Source of the DNA: JAHCHG01 sp965214585
GTDB taxonomy: Bacteria > Acidobacteriota > Blastocatellia > Pyrinomonadales > Pyrinomonadaceae
Reading direction: 5' to 3'
Assembly: GCA_965214585.1 (NCBI GenBank)
Contig: OZ243957.1
Location: 2,108,001 to 2,172,000, forward strand
DNA length: 64,000 nucleotides
The translations under genes were made by a program, and so were the position numbers. Shown here piece after piece: positions 1 through 8,002 of this stretch. The notes under the pieces are model-generated. The model did no database searches. It was given only the letters and a program-made list of their open reading frames with translations, and was not told the DNA's origin. Position 1 is the stretch's first letter. Each line of letters starts with the position of its first letter.

Positions 1-1
1 T

Positions 2-532
2 CAAACGATAAATCTGATAATTTCGGGCGTTGTGCCGACGGTGGCGCAAGTCGAAATGGGCGCGAATCTGCGCGAAGCCGACGCGAAAAAGATCAACGAA
101 TGGCTCGGTTTGCCGAAAGATTCAAAGATAATAAGGCTCTGGAAATTGGATAATTTAGCGGCGAAACCTGCTTCCGGCTCAAATAAACAGGCGGGAATGA
201 TAATTGTTCCGTGTTCGATGGGAACGCTCGGCGCAATCGCTTCAGGCGCGGGAACGAATCTGATTCATCGGGCGGCGGACGTAACTTTAAAAGAAGGCAG
301 AAAACTCGTCGTCGTGCCGCGTGAAACTCCCTTAAATGCGATTCATTTAGAAAATATGCTCAAATTGGCAAAAGCCGGAGCGCGGATTCTGCCCGCCAGT
401 CCGGGATTTTATCATCGCCCGAAAACAATCGCCGAACTTGTTGACCATTTGTGTTTTCGCATTTTAGATCAATTCGACGTTCCGCACTCGAAAAAAAGCG
501 AGTGGACGGGCGAAGAAGTTGAAGAAATATGA
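2..532 (+). CDS. ubiX: Flavin prenyltransferase UbiX, 5' end missing
   Basis: The reading frame is already open at base 2, so the N-terminus (the usual dinucleotide-binding start) lies before the window. The remaining ~176 residues carry family hallmarks: the PCSMGTLGAIASG segment that binds the flavin, a VVVPRETPLNAIHLENMLKL stretch and the PASPGFYH region near the C-terminus. UbiX joins dimethylallyl phosphate to FMN to make the prenylated-FMN cofactor of UbiD-type decarboxylases. The stop overlaps the next start (ATGA at 529-532), so the two are translationally coupled. With mqnD two genes on, the likely role is menaquinone synthesis through a UbiD-like step; that link is inference. Confidence 0.93.
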   Translation, partial: QTINLIISGVVPTVAQVEMGANLREADAKKINEWLGLPKDSKIIRLWKLDNLAAKPASGSNKQAGMIIVPCSMGTLGAIASGAGTNLIHRAADVTLKEGRKLVVVPRETPLNAIHLENMLKLAKAGARILPASPGFYHRPKTIAELVDHLCFRILDQFDVPHSKKSEWTGEEVEEI

Positions 533-1284
533 AAAATTCCGTTGAGAGATTTTCAAATCGCGTTGAAAATTACGTTAAATATCGTCCCGTCTATCCGCGT
601 GAGATTCTGGATTTTTTGCGCGATGAAGCAGGTTTTACAAGGTCTTCCATTGTCGCCGACATCGGTTCGGGAACGGGAATTTCGGCGCGGCTTTTTCTGG
701 AAAACGGAAATACGGTTTACGCCATCGAGCCGAACAAAGATATGCGCGAAGCGGCGGAAAAGTTTTTGAAAGAGTTTCCGAATTTCGGAAGTATTGACGG
801 GACTGCTGAAAACATAACACTTAAAGACGAAAGCGTAGATTTTATTGTCGCCGCGCAAGCGTTTCATTGGTTTAATAATCGGGAAACCGTTGCGGAGTTT
901 GAGCGAATTTTGAAAACCGGAGGATTTATCGTTTTAATCTGGAACGAACGACAGCTTGACTCGAATGAGTTTTTGCGCCGGTATGAAAATCTGCTCAAAG
1001 AATTCGGCAAGGATTATGAAAAAGTTCGTCACGATAACGTAAACAGAAAAGATTTGGAAAAAATTTTCAAAACACAATTATTTTCAAAGACGTTTCAAAA
1101 CAGGCAAACGCTTGATTATAACGGAATGAAGGGCAGAATTTTGTCGTCATCTTATATGCCTTCCGAAAAGGACGAAAATTTTAAGGATTTGGAGAAAAAC
1201 TTAAAAACTCTCTTTGCCGATTTCGAGGAAAACGGTAAAATAACAATTTTGTATGACACGAAAGTTTTCTGCGGAAAGATTTAA
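529..1284 (+). CDS. Class I SAM-dependent methyltransferase
   Basis: 251 residues. The N-terminal half has the class I methyltransferase motif I (VADIGSGTGISARLF, about residues 42-56), then the acidic strand-2 end AIEPN, and an AQAFHWF motif seen in UbiE/trans-aconitate-type enzymes. The C-terminal third is a charged helical extension with no motif I recognise. It overlaps ubiX by four bases (ATGA) and is followed after five bases by mqnD, so it belongs to a menaquinone-linked operon. It could be a quinone methyltransferase, but the substrate cannot be read from sequence and MenG/UbiE-type enzymes are usually more similar to each other than this one appears to be. Confidence 0.85.
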   Translation: MKNSVERFSNRVENYVKYRPVYPREILDFLRDEAGFTRSSIVADIGSGTGISARLFLENGNTVYAIEPNKDMREAAEKFLKEFPNFGSIDGTAENITLKDESVDFIVAAQAFHWFNNRETVAEFERILKTGGFIVLIWNERQLDSNEFLRRYENLLKEFGKDYEKVRHDNVNRKDLEKIFKTQLFSKTFQNRQTLDYNGMKGRILSSSYMPSEKDENFKDLEKNLKTLFADFEENGKITILYDTKVFCGKI

Positions 1285-1289
1285 TTTTT

Positions 1290-2138
1290 ATGGAACAGAC
1301 ATCTGAAAAAAGAATAATAACCGTCGCCCATTCGCCTGATTCGGACGATGCGTTTATGTTTTACGGTTTGGCGACAAACAAACTGAAAACGAACAATCTC
1401 AAATTTGAACACACGCTCAAAGATATTCAGACATTAAACGAAGACGCGAAAAAAGGCGTTTTTGACGTAACGGCGGTCAGCTTTCACGCTTACGCGTATA
1501 TTTCCGATAAATACGCGCTTTTGCCGCACGGCGCGAGCATCGGCGATAATTACGGACCGATTTTAGTAACGAAAGAACCGCGTAAACCCGAAGAAATTCC
1601 GAATATGAAAATCGCCATTCCGGGCGAATTGACGAGCGCGTTTCTCGCTTTGCGGATTTATAACAGCGATTTTGAATACGTCGTGGTCGAGTTCGACAAA
1701 ATAATCGAAGCGGTGCAGAACGGCGAGGCGGACGCGGGACTTCTGATTCACGAAGGACAGCTTTATTACAAGCAGCTCGGTTTGGACAAAGTTCTCGATC
1801 TCGGCGAATGGTGGCACGAAAAGACGGGTTTGCCGCTGCCGATGGGCGGAAACGTCATCCGGCGCGATCTGGGCGAAGATTTGATGCGTGAAGTTTCCGA
1901 GCATCTGCATAACAGTATCATTTTTTCGATGGAAAACCGCGAAGACGCGCTCGCCTACGCGATGCAGTTTGCCCGCGATATGCCGCCGGAATTAGCCGAC
2001 AGATTTGTTGCAATGTGGGTAAACGATCTGACGCTCGATTACGGCGACAGAGGCAGGGAAGCCGTCAAACTTCTGCTCAAGGAAGGTTACGAAAAGGGAA
2101 TTATTCCGCACAAAGTCGAAGTTGATTTCGTCGAGTAA
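1290..2138 (+). CDS. mqnD: 1,4-dihydroxy-6-naphthoate synthase MqnD
   Basis: 282 residues with the MqnD opening TVAHSPDSDDAFMFYG and the internal FDVTAVSFHAYAYISDKYALL segment. In the futalosine pathway MqnD converts cyclic dehypoxanthinyl futalosine to 1,4-dihydroxy-6-naphthoate; the fold resembles a periplasmic binding protein. The start ATG follows the methyltransferase stop by five bases and the gene ends just before a strong hairpin terminator. Together with ubiX this shows that menaquinone is made by the futalosine route rather than by MenA-MenF-type genes; mqnA/B/C are not in the window. Confidence 0.95.
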   Translation: MEQTSEKRIITVAHSPDSDDAFMFYGLATNKLKTNNLKFEHTLKDIQTLNEDAKKGVFDVTAVSFHAYAYISDKYALLPHGASIGDNYGPILVTKEPRKPEEIPNMKIAIPGELTSAFLALRIYNSDFEYVVVEFDKIIEAVQNGEADAGLLIHEGQLYYKQLGLDKVLDLGEWWHEKTGLPLPMGGNVIRRDLGEDLMREVSEHLHNSIIFSMENREDALAYAMQFARDMPPELADRFVAMWVNDLTLDYGDRGREAVKLLLKEGYEKGIIPHKVEVDFVE

Positions 2139-2166
2139 ATTTCATAAATAACTTCAAATCTCAAAA

Positions 2167-2197
2167 GCGATGCTTTCAATTGGCATCGCCTTTTTTT
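2167..2197 (+). terminator. Rho-independent terminator after mqnD
   Basis: A perfect 7-bp stem GCGATGC/GCATCGC (2167-2173 with 2183-2189) with a 9-base loop is followed by C and seven T. It ends the ubiX-mqnD operon. An AAAA tract before the stem lets it serve weakly for the convergent small gene as well. Confidence 0.85.
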
Positions 2198-2206
2198 CCG
2201 GCAATA

Positions 2207-2386
2207 TTATTTTTTCAAACCGAAAAACAGCATAATAGAACCCGGAATAATTAAAAGTATCGGCAAAATAACCGGCAGATCGGTTTTCCCTGCAAAAATA
2301 AGTCCGAACATTACAAGAACTTCGATTAAAACGATAATTCCAACCCACAAAAATACCTTTCGTCTTCTCGGACTAAATTCGCTCAT
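2207..2386 (-). CDS. Small two-helix membrane protein
   Basis: 59 residues from the ATG ending at 2386; an upstream TTG at 2392 would add two residues but is less likely. A basic start (SPRRRKV) is followed by two hydrophobic helices, VFLWVGIIVLIEVLVMFGLI and a second one near the end (ILPILLIIPGSIMLFF), split by a GKTDLP turn. This is a typical topology for a small inner-membrane protein. It is convergent with mqnD and shares its terminator region. I do not recognise a family. Confidence 0.6.
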   Translation of the reverse strand: MSEFSPRRRKVFLWVGIIVLIEVLVMFGLIFAGKTDLPVILPILLIIPGSIMLFFGLKK

Positions 2387-2509
2387 AAACAAAAATTATA
2401 TTCAAACCCGGACGATTTAACAAATCGAACAAAAATCTGCATAAAACCATCAAACTTAAACTGATGTGCCTGCATCTATTAAGCAGCACAAATTTACAGG
2501 AAACATTTT

Positions 2510-3307
2510 ATGATGAAAAAACAGTTTGCTTTATTAAGTTTAATAATTTTCTGCTTTGCGGCGATCAGCGGATTCGCTCAGACGACAAACATCGTAAAAA
2601 GCGATATGAGCCAAGCAGAGATTGACCGGATCGTGCAGAATTTTACCAAACACGAAGAAGAATTTCGCTTTGCTCTGAGCAATTATGTTTTCAACCGCAG
2701 TTCGACGTTTCAAACTATCGGAATGGGCGGGCAAATTACCGGAACATTCCGGCTCGATTCGCTTCTGACTTTTAATAAACAGGGCGAACGAATGGAGAAA
2801 GTTTTATACGCGCCCGTTTCGACGGTAAAGATTGGCATTACCAGAGAAGATATGGAGGATTTGGGCGGAATTACGCCGTTTGCGATAAATCCGCGAAACT
2901 TTCAGGATTACAGTTTTAGTTTTGTCGGCAAAGAGAAAATTGACGAACTGAACTTATACGTTTTCGACGTTACGCCGAAAACAGACGATTTCAAAAACCG
3001 TCGTTTTAAGGGCAGAATCTGGGTTGATGACCGCGATTTGATGATCGTCAAAACCAAAGGAAAAGGCGTTCCCGAAGGCAAACAGCGTTTTCCGGTGGTC
3101 GAAACGTGGCGCACGAATGTTGACGGCAAATACTGGTTTCCCGCCTTTTCGACATCCGACGACGAACTTGTTTTCGACAGCGGCGATGTTATCAAAATCC
3201 GCCTGCGCGTAAAATACACCGATTACCGAAAAGGACGCAGCGAAGTCCGAGTTATCGGCGAAGCCGAAGTTGTTGACGAAGACACTCCGCCGAAAGATAA
3301 GCCGTAA
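2510..3307 (+). CDS. Secreted LolA-like protein
   Basis: 265 residues. It starts with a clear signal peptide (MMKKQFALLSLIIFCFAAIS then GFAQ, cleavage after Ala) and has an AGGAAA ribosome-binding site near 2497. The mature part is rich in beta-strand with pairs such as FKGRIWVDDRDLMIVKTKGKG and YWFPAFSTSDDELVF. These resemble the half-barrel of outer-membrane lipoprotein-sorting (LolA/LolB-like) proteins that are common and of unknown substrate in acidobacteria. It probably acts in the periplasm. A second protein with a similar general plan is encoded at 61045. No catalytic motif is seen. Confidence 0.7.
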   Translation: MMKKQFALLSLIIFCFAAISGFAQTTNIVKSDMSQAEIDRIVQNFTKHEEEFRFALSNYVFNRSSTFQTIGMGGQITGTFRLDSLLTFNKQGERMEKVLYAPVSTVKIGITREDMEDLGGITPFAINPRNFQDYSFSFVGKEKIDELNLYVFDVTPKTDDFKNRRFKGRIWVDDRDLMIVKTKGKGVPEGKQRFPVVETWRTNVDGKYWFPAFSTSDDELVFDSGDVIKIRLRVKYTDYRKGRSEVRVIGEAEVVDEDTPPKDKP

Positions 3308-3389
3308 ATCGTAAATCGTAAATCGTAAATTAATTTGCTGAATTGCCAATGTTTTCAGCTATTAACAATTAACCATTTACGATTTACTT
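3304..3389. repeat. Facing heptamer arrays between convergent genes
   Basis: The left arm is GTAAATC repeated three times plus GTAAAT (3304-3330). The right arm, 3362-3389, is four 7-base units TTAACAA, TTAACCA, TTTACGA, TTTACTT. The right units are near reverse complements of the left ones, so the locus can fold into a long hairpin between the LolA-like gene and the convergent gene at 3384. The left array starts in the stop codon region of the upstream gene, and the right arm overlaps the end of the downstream one. Confidence 0.8.
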
Positions 3390-5150
3390 TTCAATTTCTA
3401 TTAAAGAATTTTGACAAGGTTGGAGTTTTAAGGCTTCAACCTTTTTTTCTTTGGCGGCTTGATATAATTTTGATCTTTCTGCGGCATCGAAAAATTTCGG
3501 AATCGAAACTTCCTGCACTTTTTCCGAATCAATCGGAATGTTTTCGATTAACAAAAAATAATTTCCCGGACGGATGTTTGCAAACGAAAAATTGTCGTTC
3601 GCGTCCGCCGCGCTTTCTTGGTAAAGCAGAACATTATCCTTATTCTCCTCATCAGCCGGAATCAAATAAACAATTTGTTTTTCAGCACGATTTTCAAACG
3701 CCGTTTCGTCTGAAATATTAATCTTCCCGTTTATCTGCGCCGCGCCGTCGCTCACGATGATTTTTATATTGTCCGCATTTTCGCCGGCTGTTAAATTTAA
3801 ATCATTCAAACTGCGTTTCTCTTTTGAGGAAATTTGTCGGAAAAATTCTTTGACGTATAAATTTTTATCGGAAAATCCGGCGTTCAGAAAATATTTGCCG
3901 CTTTCGAGTCCGTTTAATTCAAAATCACCTTTTTCGTCTGGCGCGGCAAGAGCGTTTTGAAAATTTCTTTCAAGCGGATCGAGAATTGATCTTTCTTTGC
4001 GGCTTGAGTCAAATTTTATAACGGTTACAGCAACAGCAGTGTGAGCAGTTTCGGTGCATTCCCTGATCGTTTTTAGTGCCGGATTTTTTTCGAGCGTTAC
4101 GTTGCCTTTGATCGAAGCGAGCGATTTTAAATCAACTTTTACGCCTGAGATGTCCGCGCCTTTGACGTTTATTTTTTGCAGGGAATTTCGGGAGAAAATG
4201 CCTTTATTGTTAAACTGAAAAGCGCGGATTTCGTATTCGCCATTGGGAATTTGTTCAAATTCAAATGCGTATTTTCCGGTTTGAGGCGATATTACGGTTT
4301 GCATTGCCTCGACTCCGTTAGCCGCATTTACCAGCGAAATTTCTACACCACCGTTATTTGCCGCGTCCGCTTTCGCGCCGGAAACGCTTCCGCTGATCGT
4401 AAATCCCTGAATTTCGCGGAAATTTATGTCAATTGCATTTGTTTCGCGCCCGTAACCGACGCTGATCTCTCTGGCTGCATCAATTGAATTGGAAGGATGA
4501 AAAACCGGAGAACCGCCTTTTGTTTTCAAATCCGAACCGGAAAAAACATCTTCGCCGCCGACAAAAACGAGATAATCGCCCGCCGACAAACCGAAAAGTC
4601 TGTAAATTCCCCGATCATCCGTAAAATTCTGTTGTGAATAACGGTAAAATTCCTGCGCCGGAATGCGCTGCCCGAATTCATCACGGATTTTCACCGCGCG
4701 AACGCGGATTTGTATGATCGGCTGATTGTCCGCGCCCGAAACTTTTCCCGTAATTATGCCGCCTTTTTTCAGCGTTAAATTTACTTCCTGATCTATCAGA
4801 TAAGTTTTTTGCTCGTGGGACGAAATTTCAAATTGCTCCGGTAAAACGTATCCGGCAAAGCGCACGGAGATTTTATAACGGCGCGGTTTCAAATTCTCAA
4901 AACTGAATTTCCCGTCGCGGTCTGTCAAAATTTTCACATATTCACCCGAAGCACGCGAACCGATTGGAGCGAGCGAAACGAGCGCGTCTGAAATTGCCGT
5001 TCCCGTTTCGTCAAAAACCGTCCCGAAAATCGTTCCGCGAACTTCGTCGGCAGATTTGGTTTTCGGCGCAAGCGTCTGTGCAAAAGCCGAAAAAATACTG
5101 ACGCAAATGAGCGTCAGAACGAGCATTATCTTGTTTATTTGCGAATTCAT
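3384..5150 (-). CDS. Secreted CarboxypepD_reg-like repeat protein
   Basis: 588 residues from the ATG at 5150, which overlaps the preceding gene's stop as ATGA; a longer reading to 5246 is an artefact of that overlap. A signal peptide (MLVLTLICVSIFSAFAQ) is followed by beta-sandwich units of the carboxypeptidase regulatory type. Examples are GTIFGTVFDETGTAISDALV with DGKFSFENLKPRRYKISV, and GIYRLFGLSAGDYLVFVGG. At least four such units can be picked out. There is no peptidase domain. The likely role is periplasmic or surface binding or scaffolding; the ligand is unknown. Confidence 0.8.
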   Translation of the reverse strand: MNSQINKIMLVLTLICVSIFSAFAQTLAPKTKSADEVRGTIFGTVFDETGTAISDALVSLAPIGSRASGEYVKILTDRDGKFSFENLKPRRYKISVRFAGYVLPEQFEISSHEQKTYLIDQEVNLTLKKGGIITGKVSGADNQPIIQIRVRAVKIRDEFGQRIPAQEFYRYSQQNFTDDRGIYRLFGLSAGDYLVFVGGEDVFSGSDLKTKGGSPVFHPSNSIDAAREISVGYGRETNAIDINFREIQGFTISGSVSGAKADAANNGGVEISLVNAANGVEAMQTVISPQTGKYAFEFEQIPNGEYEIRAFQFNNKGIFSRNSLQKINVKGADISGVKVDLKSLASIKGNVTLEKNPALKTIRECTETAHTAVAVTVIKFDSSRKERSILDPLERNFQNALAAPDEKGDFELNGLESGKYFLNAGFSDKNLYVKEFFRQISSKEKRSLNDLNLTAGENADNIKIIVSDGAAQINGKINISDETAFENRAEKQIVYLIPADEENKDNVLLYQESAADANDNFSFANIRPGNYFLLIENIPIDSEKVQEVSIPKFFDAAERSKLYQAAKEKKVEALKLQPCQNSLIEIEK

Positions 5151-6820
5151 TGATTCAGTTTGATCTCGAAAACAGTTTGCGATTCGACATCGCCGACGAG
5201 CGTGACCAGTTTTTCGGCAAGAAGTTTTCCGGGCGAAGCGTCCCAATCGTCCGCTTTTTTTGCCAGAAAAATTTGCACGACATAGTGTTCGGGCGTTAAA
5301 TCTTCGAGCAGAAACTTTCCGCGTTCGTCGGCGACGGCGCGGGATTTATCGAGCCTGCCCGATTCGGACGGTTTTGCGATCAGACGAATTTCGGAATCTG
5401 CGGGAACTTCGCCGCCGTTTTCAAAGCGGATTTCGCCGCGCAGACGATTTGTTCCGTAGCGAATTGTAACGAGCAAATCTTTCAGCGATTTATCTTTGAC
5501 GAGATTGATTTTTTCAAACGGAACGCCGTCTTTTTCGATTTTTTTGATTTTCAGTCCCGGAATTCTGTTGCTGAGAAGAATTTTTACTTCACCTGCTTCG
5601 AGCGCGGCAAAACGAAATGTTCCGTCAGGATTTACCTGAGTTTGGCGATATGAAGTAAATCTTTTGCCGATATTGAACTGATCGCCGAATGCCGTCAAAC
5701 TAATGCCTGCCAAATTTACGGGAATATCGTTTTGGCTTTTATTTTCCAATACGCAAATGCCGCTTAAACTCAAACCTTTTTTCGCATAAATTTTCAGATT
5801 TGTCAGATTTTTATCGCCGACTTCAAAAACAGTCTGCGGAGAATAAAATTCCGTTTCATTTTCGGGGAAAAACCGAATTTTTACAGTATATTTTCCCGGC
5901 AGAAAACCTTCGAGTTTGAAACTCCCGTTTTCTTTGACCGAATCACGCGCATATCCGAATTCCGATTCTTCGCCAAGCGGAATCGCCATTATGTAGCCGT
6001 TGGATTTTTCAAACGGTTTTCCAATTTCTTCGTTTATTAATGTGCCGCTTACGCTGAATGTCGAATTTTTTTTCCCCGTTCGCAAATCTATGTTTTCGAC
6101 TGTTTCGCCAACGCTTAATTCGACGATTTTAGCGTCCTTTTCTGCGGTTGCTGACGAATAAAAAACTTGCGGATAATAGAATTTTTTCGTTACGCCGTTT
6201 GATTCGTAAATGCCGCCGTTTTTCGCGCTCAAGCCGAAACTTACGAGATATTTTCCCGCTTTCAAGCCGTAAAAACGGTAAACGCCGAGATCGTCGGTCA
6301 AACCTTGTCCGGCAAAAAAATCGTAACGGGCAAAAACTTTTTCGCTTTTTTCGTTGTAAGTTTCAAGTTTGATCTGTTCGCTGATAAGCGGTTTGCCGTC
6401 GCCGTCAATCAATTTTCCCGTGATTACCGCGCCGCGAACAAGCCTGATATTAAAATTTTCAACTTTTTCTCCGGCTTCCAAAATCACGAATTTTCCGTTG
6501 TATCCGAAACTTTTCCCGTCGTCATCATCGGCAAAGACGAAACCCGGAATTTCAGGCTGTAAATAATAAGAACCGGCGGGAATTTGTTCGAGCGAGAATT
6601 TCCCGTCCGCATCCGTTCTCGCCGTCGCCTGCGGTTTTTCGTTATATCTCGCGCTTGCCTTGACGATAGCAACTAAAACATTCGCCGCCGCTTTTCCTTC
6701 AACCGAAACTTTGCCGCTAACCGTCGCCGGATCAACGACAACATTCGTTTCCGGCGTTTGTGCAAAGTTGCTTGAAACGAACAAAATGACAAACAGATAT
6801 TTTAATTGAATTGATTTCAT
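5147..6820 (-). CDS. Secreted CarboxypepD_reg-like repeat protein, paralogue
   Basis: 557 residues. A signal peptide (MKSIQLKYLFVILFVSSNFAQ) precedes units such as ATVSGKVSVEGKAAANVLV with DGKFSLEQIPAGSYYL and GVYRFYGLKAGKYLVSFG. The architecture matches the gene downstream, so the two arose by duplication. The ATGA overlap at 5147-5150 shows they form one transcription and translation unit, with this gene first. As with its neighbour, no enzymatic motif is visible. The start ATG at 6820 gives a textbook signal peptide, which supports the choice. Confidence 0.8.
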   Translation of the reverse strand: MKSIQLKYLFVILFVSSNFAQTPETNVVVDPATVSGKVSVEGKAAANVLVAIVKASARYNEKPQATARTDADGKFSLEQIPAGSYYLQPEIPGFVFADDDDGKSFGYNGKFVILEAGEKVENFNIRLVRGAVITGKLIDGDGKPLISEQIKLETYNEKSEKVFARYDFFAGQGLTDDLGVYRFYGLKAGKYLVSFGLSAKNGGIYESNGVTKKFYYPQVFYSSATAEKDAKIVELSVGETVENIDLRTGKKNSTFSVSGTLINEEIGKPFEKSNGYIMAIPLGEESEFGYARDSVKENGSFKLEGFLPGKYTVKIRFFPENETEFYSPQTVFEVGDKNLTNLKIYAKKGLSLSGICVLENKSQNDIPVNLAGISLTAFGDQFNIGKRFTSYRQTQVNPDGTFRFAALEAGEVKILLSNRIPGLKIKKIEKDGVPFEKINLVKDKSLKDLLVTIRYGTNRLRGEIRFENGGEVPADSEIRLIAKPSESGRLDKSRAVADERGKFLLEDLTPEHYVVQIFLAKKADDWDASPGKLLAEKLVTLVGDVESQTVFEIKLNQ

Positions 6821-6892
6821 ATTTTTGAGTTTTGATTCTCGAAAATTATAAACCGTTGTTTTACCAGCGAATAAATTTTAGGCACAGATAGA

Positions 6893-7199
6893 AAGGTAAA
6901 AGGTTGAAGGTTAAAGGTTGAAAGCAGAAAAAGTGAAAAATAAAATATCTAAGCAGGTGTGTATAAATAATCAAGCATAATAATTTGTAATAATGAACTT
7001 ACAAAATAATTGATAGTTGAGAATTAATAATTGAGATTGCACGTTGATGATCTTTAAAATTATCAATTCTCCATTCTCCATTCTCAATTATTTTGTTGGT
7101 ATTGTGATAGAAAATCGAGCCTCCCGATAAACCTGAATACTTTTTCTAAGCTGCTTATTTGATTGAATTTCCACCTTTCACCTTTTACCTTTCTCACCT
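6893..7199. repeat. Nested 7-bp-period inverted repeat locus
   Basis: This fills the 357-base gap between the CarboxypepD_reg operon and plsC. The outer left arm (6893-6927) is AAGGTAA, AAGGTTG, AAGGTTA, AAGGTTG, AAAGCAG. The outer right arm (7171-7199) is CCACCTT, TCACCTT, TTACCTT and a degenerate unit, the reverse complement in style; it runs over the plsC stop codon. Inside lies a second pair: left about 7014-7049 with TTGAGAA-like units, right about 7064-7091 with CCATTCT units. I see no gene here. Confidence 0.7.
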
Positions 7200-8002
7200 T
7201 TGGCGAGTTCTTCCGCAATCGCGCCGCGCGTTTGGGTGAGCAAATCCATTAAATCATCTTCCGTCGCATTTTTTGTTTCAATCGGCTCAAGCAGAACGAT
7301 TTCCATTGTGCCGGGATTAACCACGCCGGTTTTTTTGCCCATTATGTAATCGGTATTTTTGAAAACGACGGGAACGATTGCCGCGCCGGTTTGCAGAGCG
7401 AGATGAAACGCGCCTTTTTTGAACGGCAGAAGTTCGCCCGGCATCGCTCTTGTTCCTTCGGCAAACAGCGCGAACGAATAGCCGCTTTTTACAATTTCAC
7501 GCGCTTTGGCAAGGGTTTGTTTGGCGCGTTCGGGATTTGAACGGTCAATTGCCAGAAAATTTATAAACTGCATTCCGCGTCCCAAAACCGGAACTTTCAG
7601 CACTTCCTTTTTCGCAATCAGCGCGGTTCTGTTGCCCGTGTAGGCGAAAAGCGAAGTGGTGTCAAGATACGAATGATGATTGGCGACGAAAATATACGAT
7701 TTATTTTTGTCAATATTTTCCCTGCCGAAAACTTTCACCTTCGCGCCCGAACCGCGAATCCACATTTTTGAACCCCAGATACAAAACGGATAAAGCCAGA
7801 TTCGCTTTCCGATAATCTGCAAAACAATCATCGCCGGAAGCGCGACGAAAAGCAGCAGAATGCCCGCCCAAGTCAGGCTCCACCAGTAGCGGAGTTTGCC
7901 GACGAAGTTTGATTTGATAGACTGTTCTAAAGGAAATACAATCTTTTCATTATTCTTAACAGCGAGGGAAAAATTTTGCGAAATTTCAAGTTCAGTTTTC
8001 AT
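7178..8002 (-). CDS. plsC: 1-acyl-sn-glycerol-3-phosphate acyltransferase
   Basis: 274 residues. It has the PlsC acyltransferase motifs in order: NHHSYLD (HX4D, catalytic), an AIDRSNPERA segment, FAEGTRA (glycerol-phosphate binding EGTR) and VPVVF. One hydrophobic segment near residues 40-70 (SLTWAGILLLFVALPAMIVL) anchors it to the inner membrane. It adds the second acyl chain to lysophosphatidic acid in phospholipid synthesis. The ATG at 8002 has no obvious ribosome-binding site and abuts a heptamer array at 8003-8037. The stop lies within another repeat arm. Confidence 0.9.
   Translation of the reverse strand: MKTELEISQNFSLAVKNNEKIVFPLEQSIKSNFVGKLRYWWSLTWAGILLLFVALPAMIVLQIIGKRIWLYPFCIWGSKMWIRGSGAKVKVFGRENIDKNKSYIFVANHHSYLDTTSLFAYTGNRTALIAKKEVLKVPVLGRGMQFINFLAIDRSNPERAKQTLAKAREIVKSGYSFALFAEGTRAMPGELLPFKKGAFHLALQTGAAIVPVVFKNTDYIMGKKTGVVNPGTMEIVLLEPIETKNATEDDLMDLLTQTRGAIAEELAKGEKGKR

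Noticed and set aside
553..867. Antisense ORFs inside the methyltransferase, mqnD, purH, ftsK and other genes
   Set aside because: They follow the codon periodicity of the true gene on the other strand and show no domain.
5151..5246. N-terminal extension of the CarboxypepD_reg protein to 5246
   Set aside because: It reads through the end of the upstream gene in another frame; ATG 5150 gives a normal signal peptide and the ATGA overlap.
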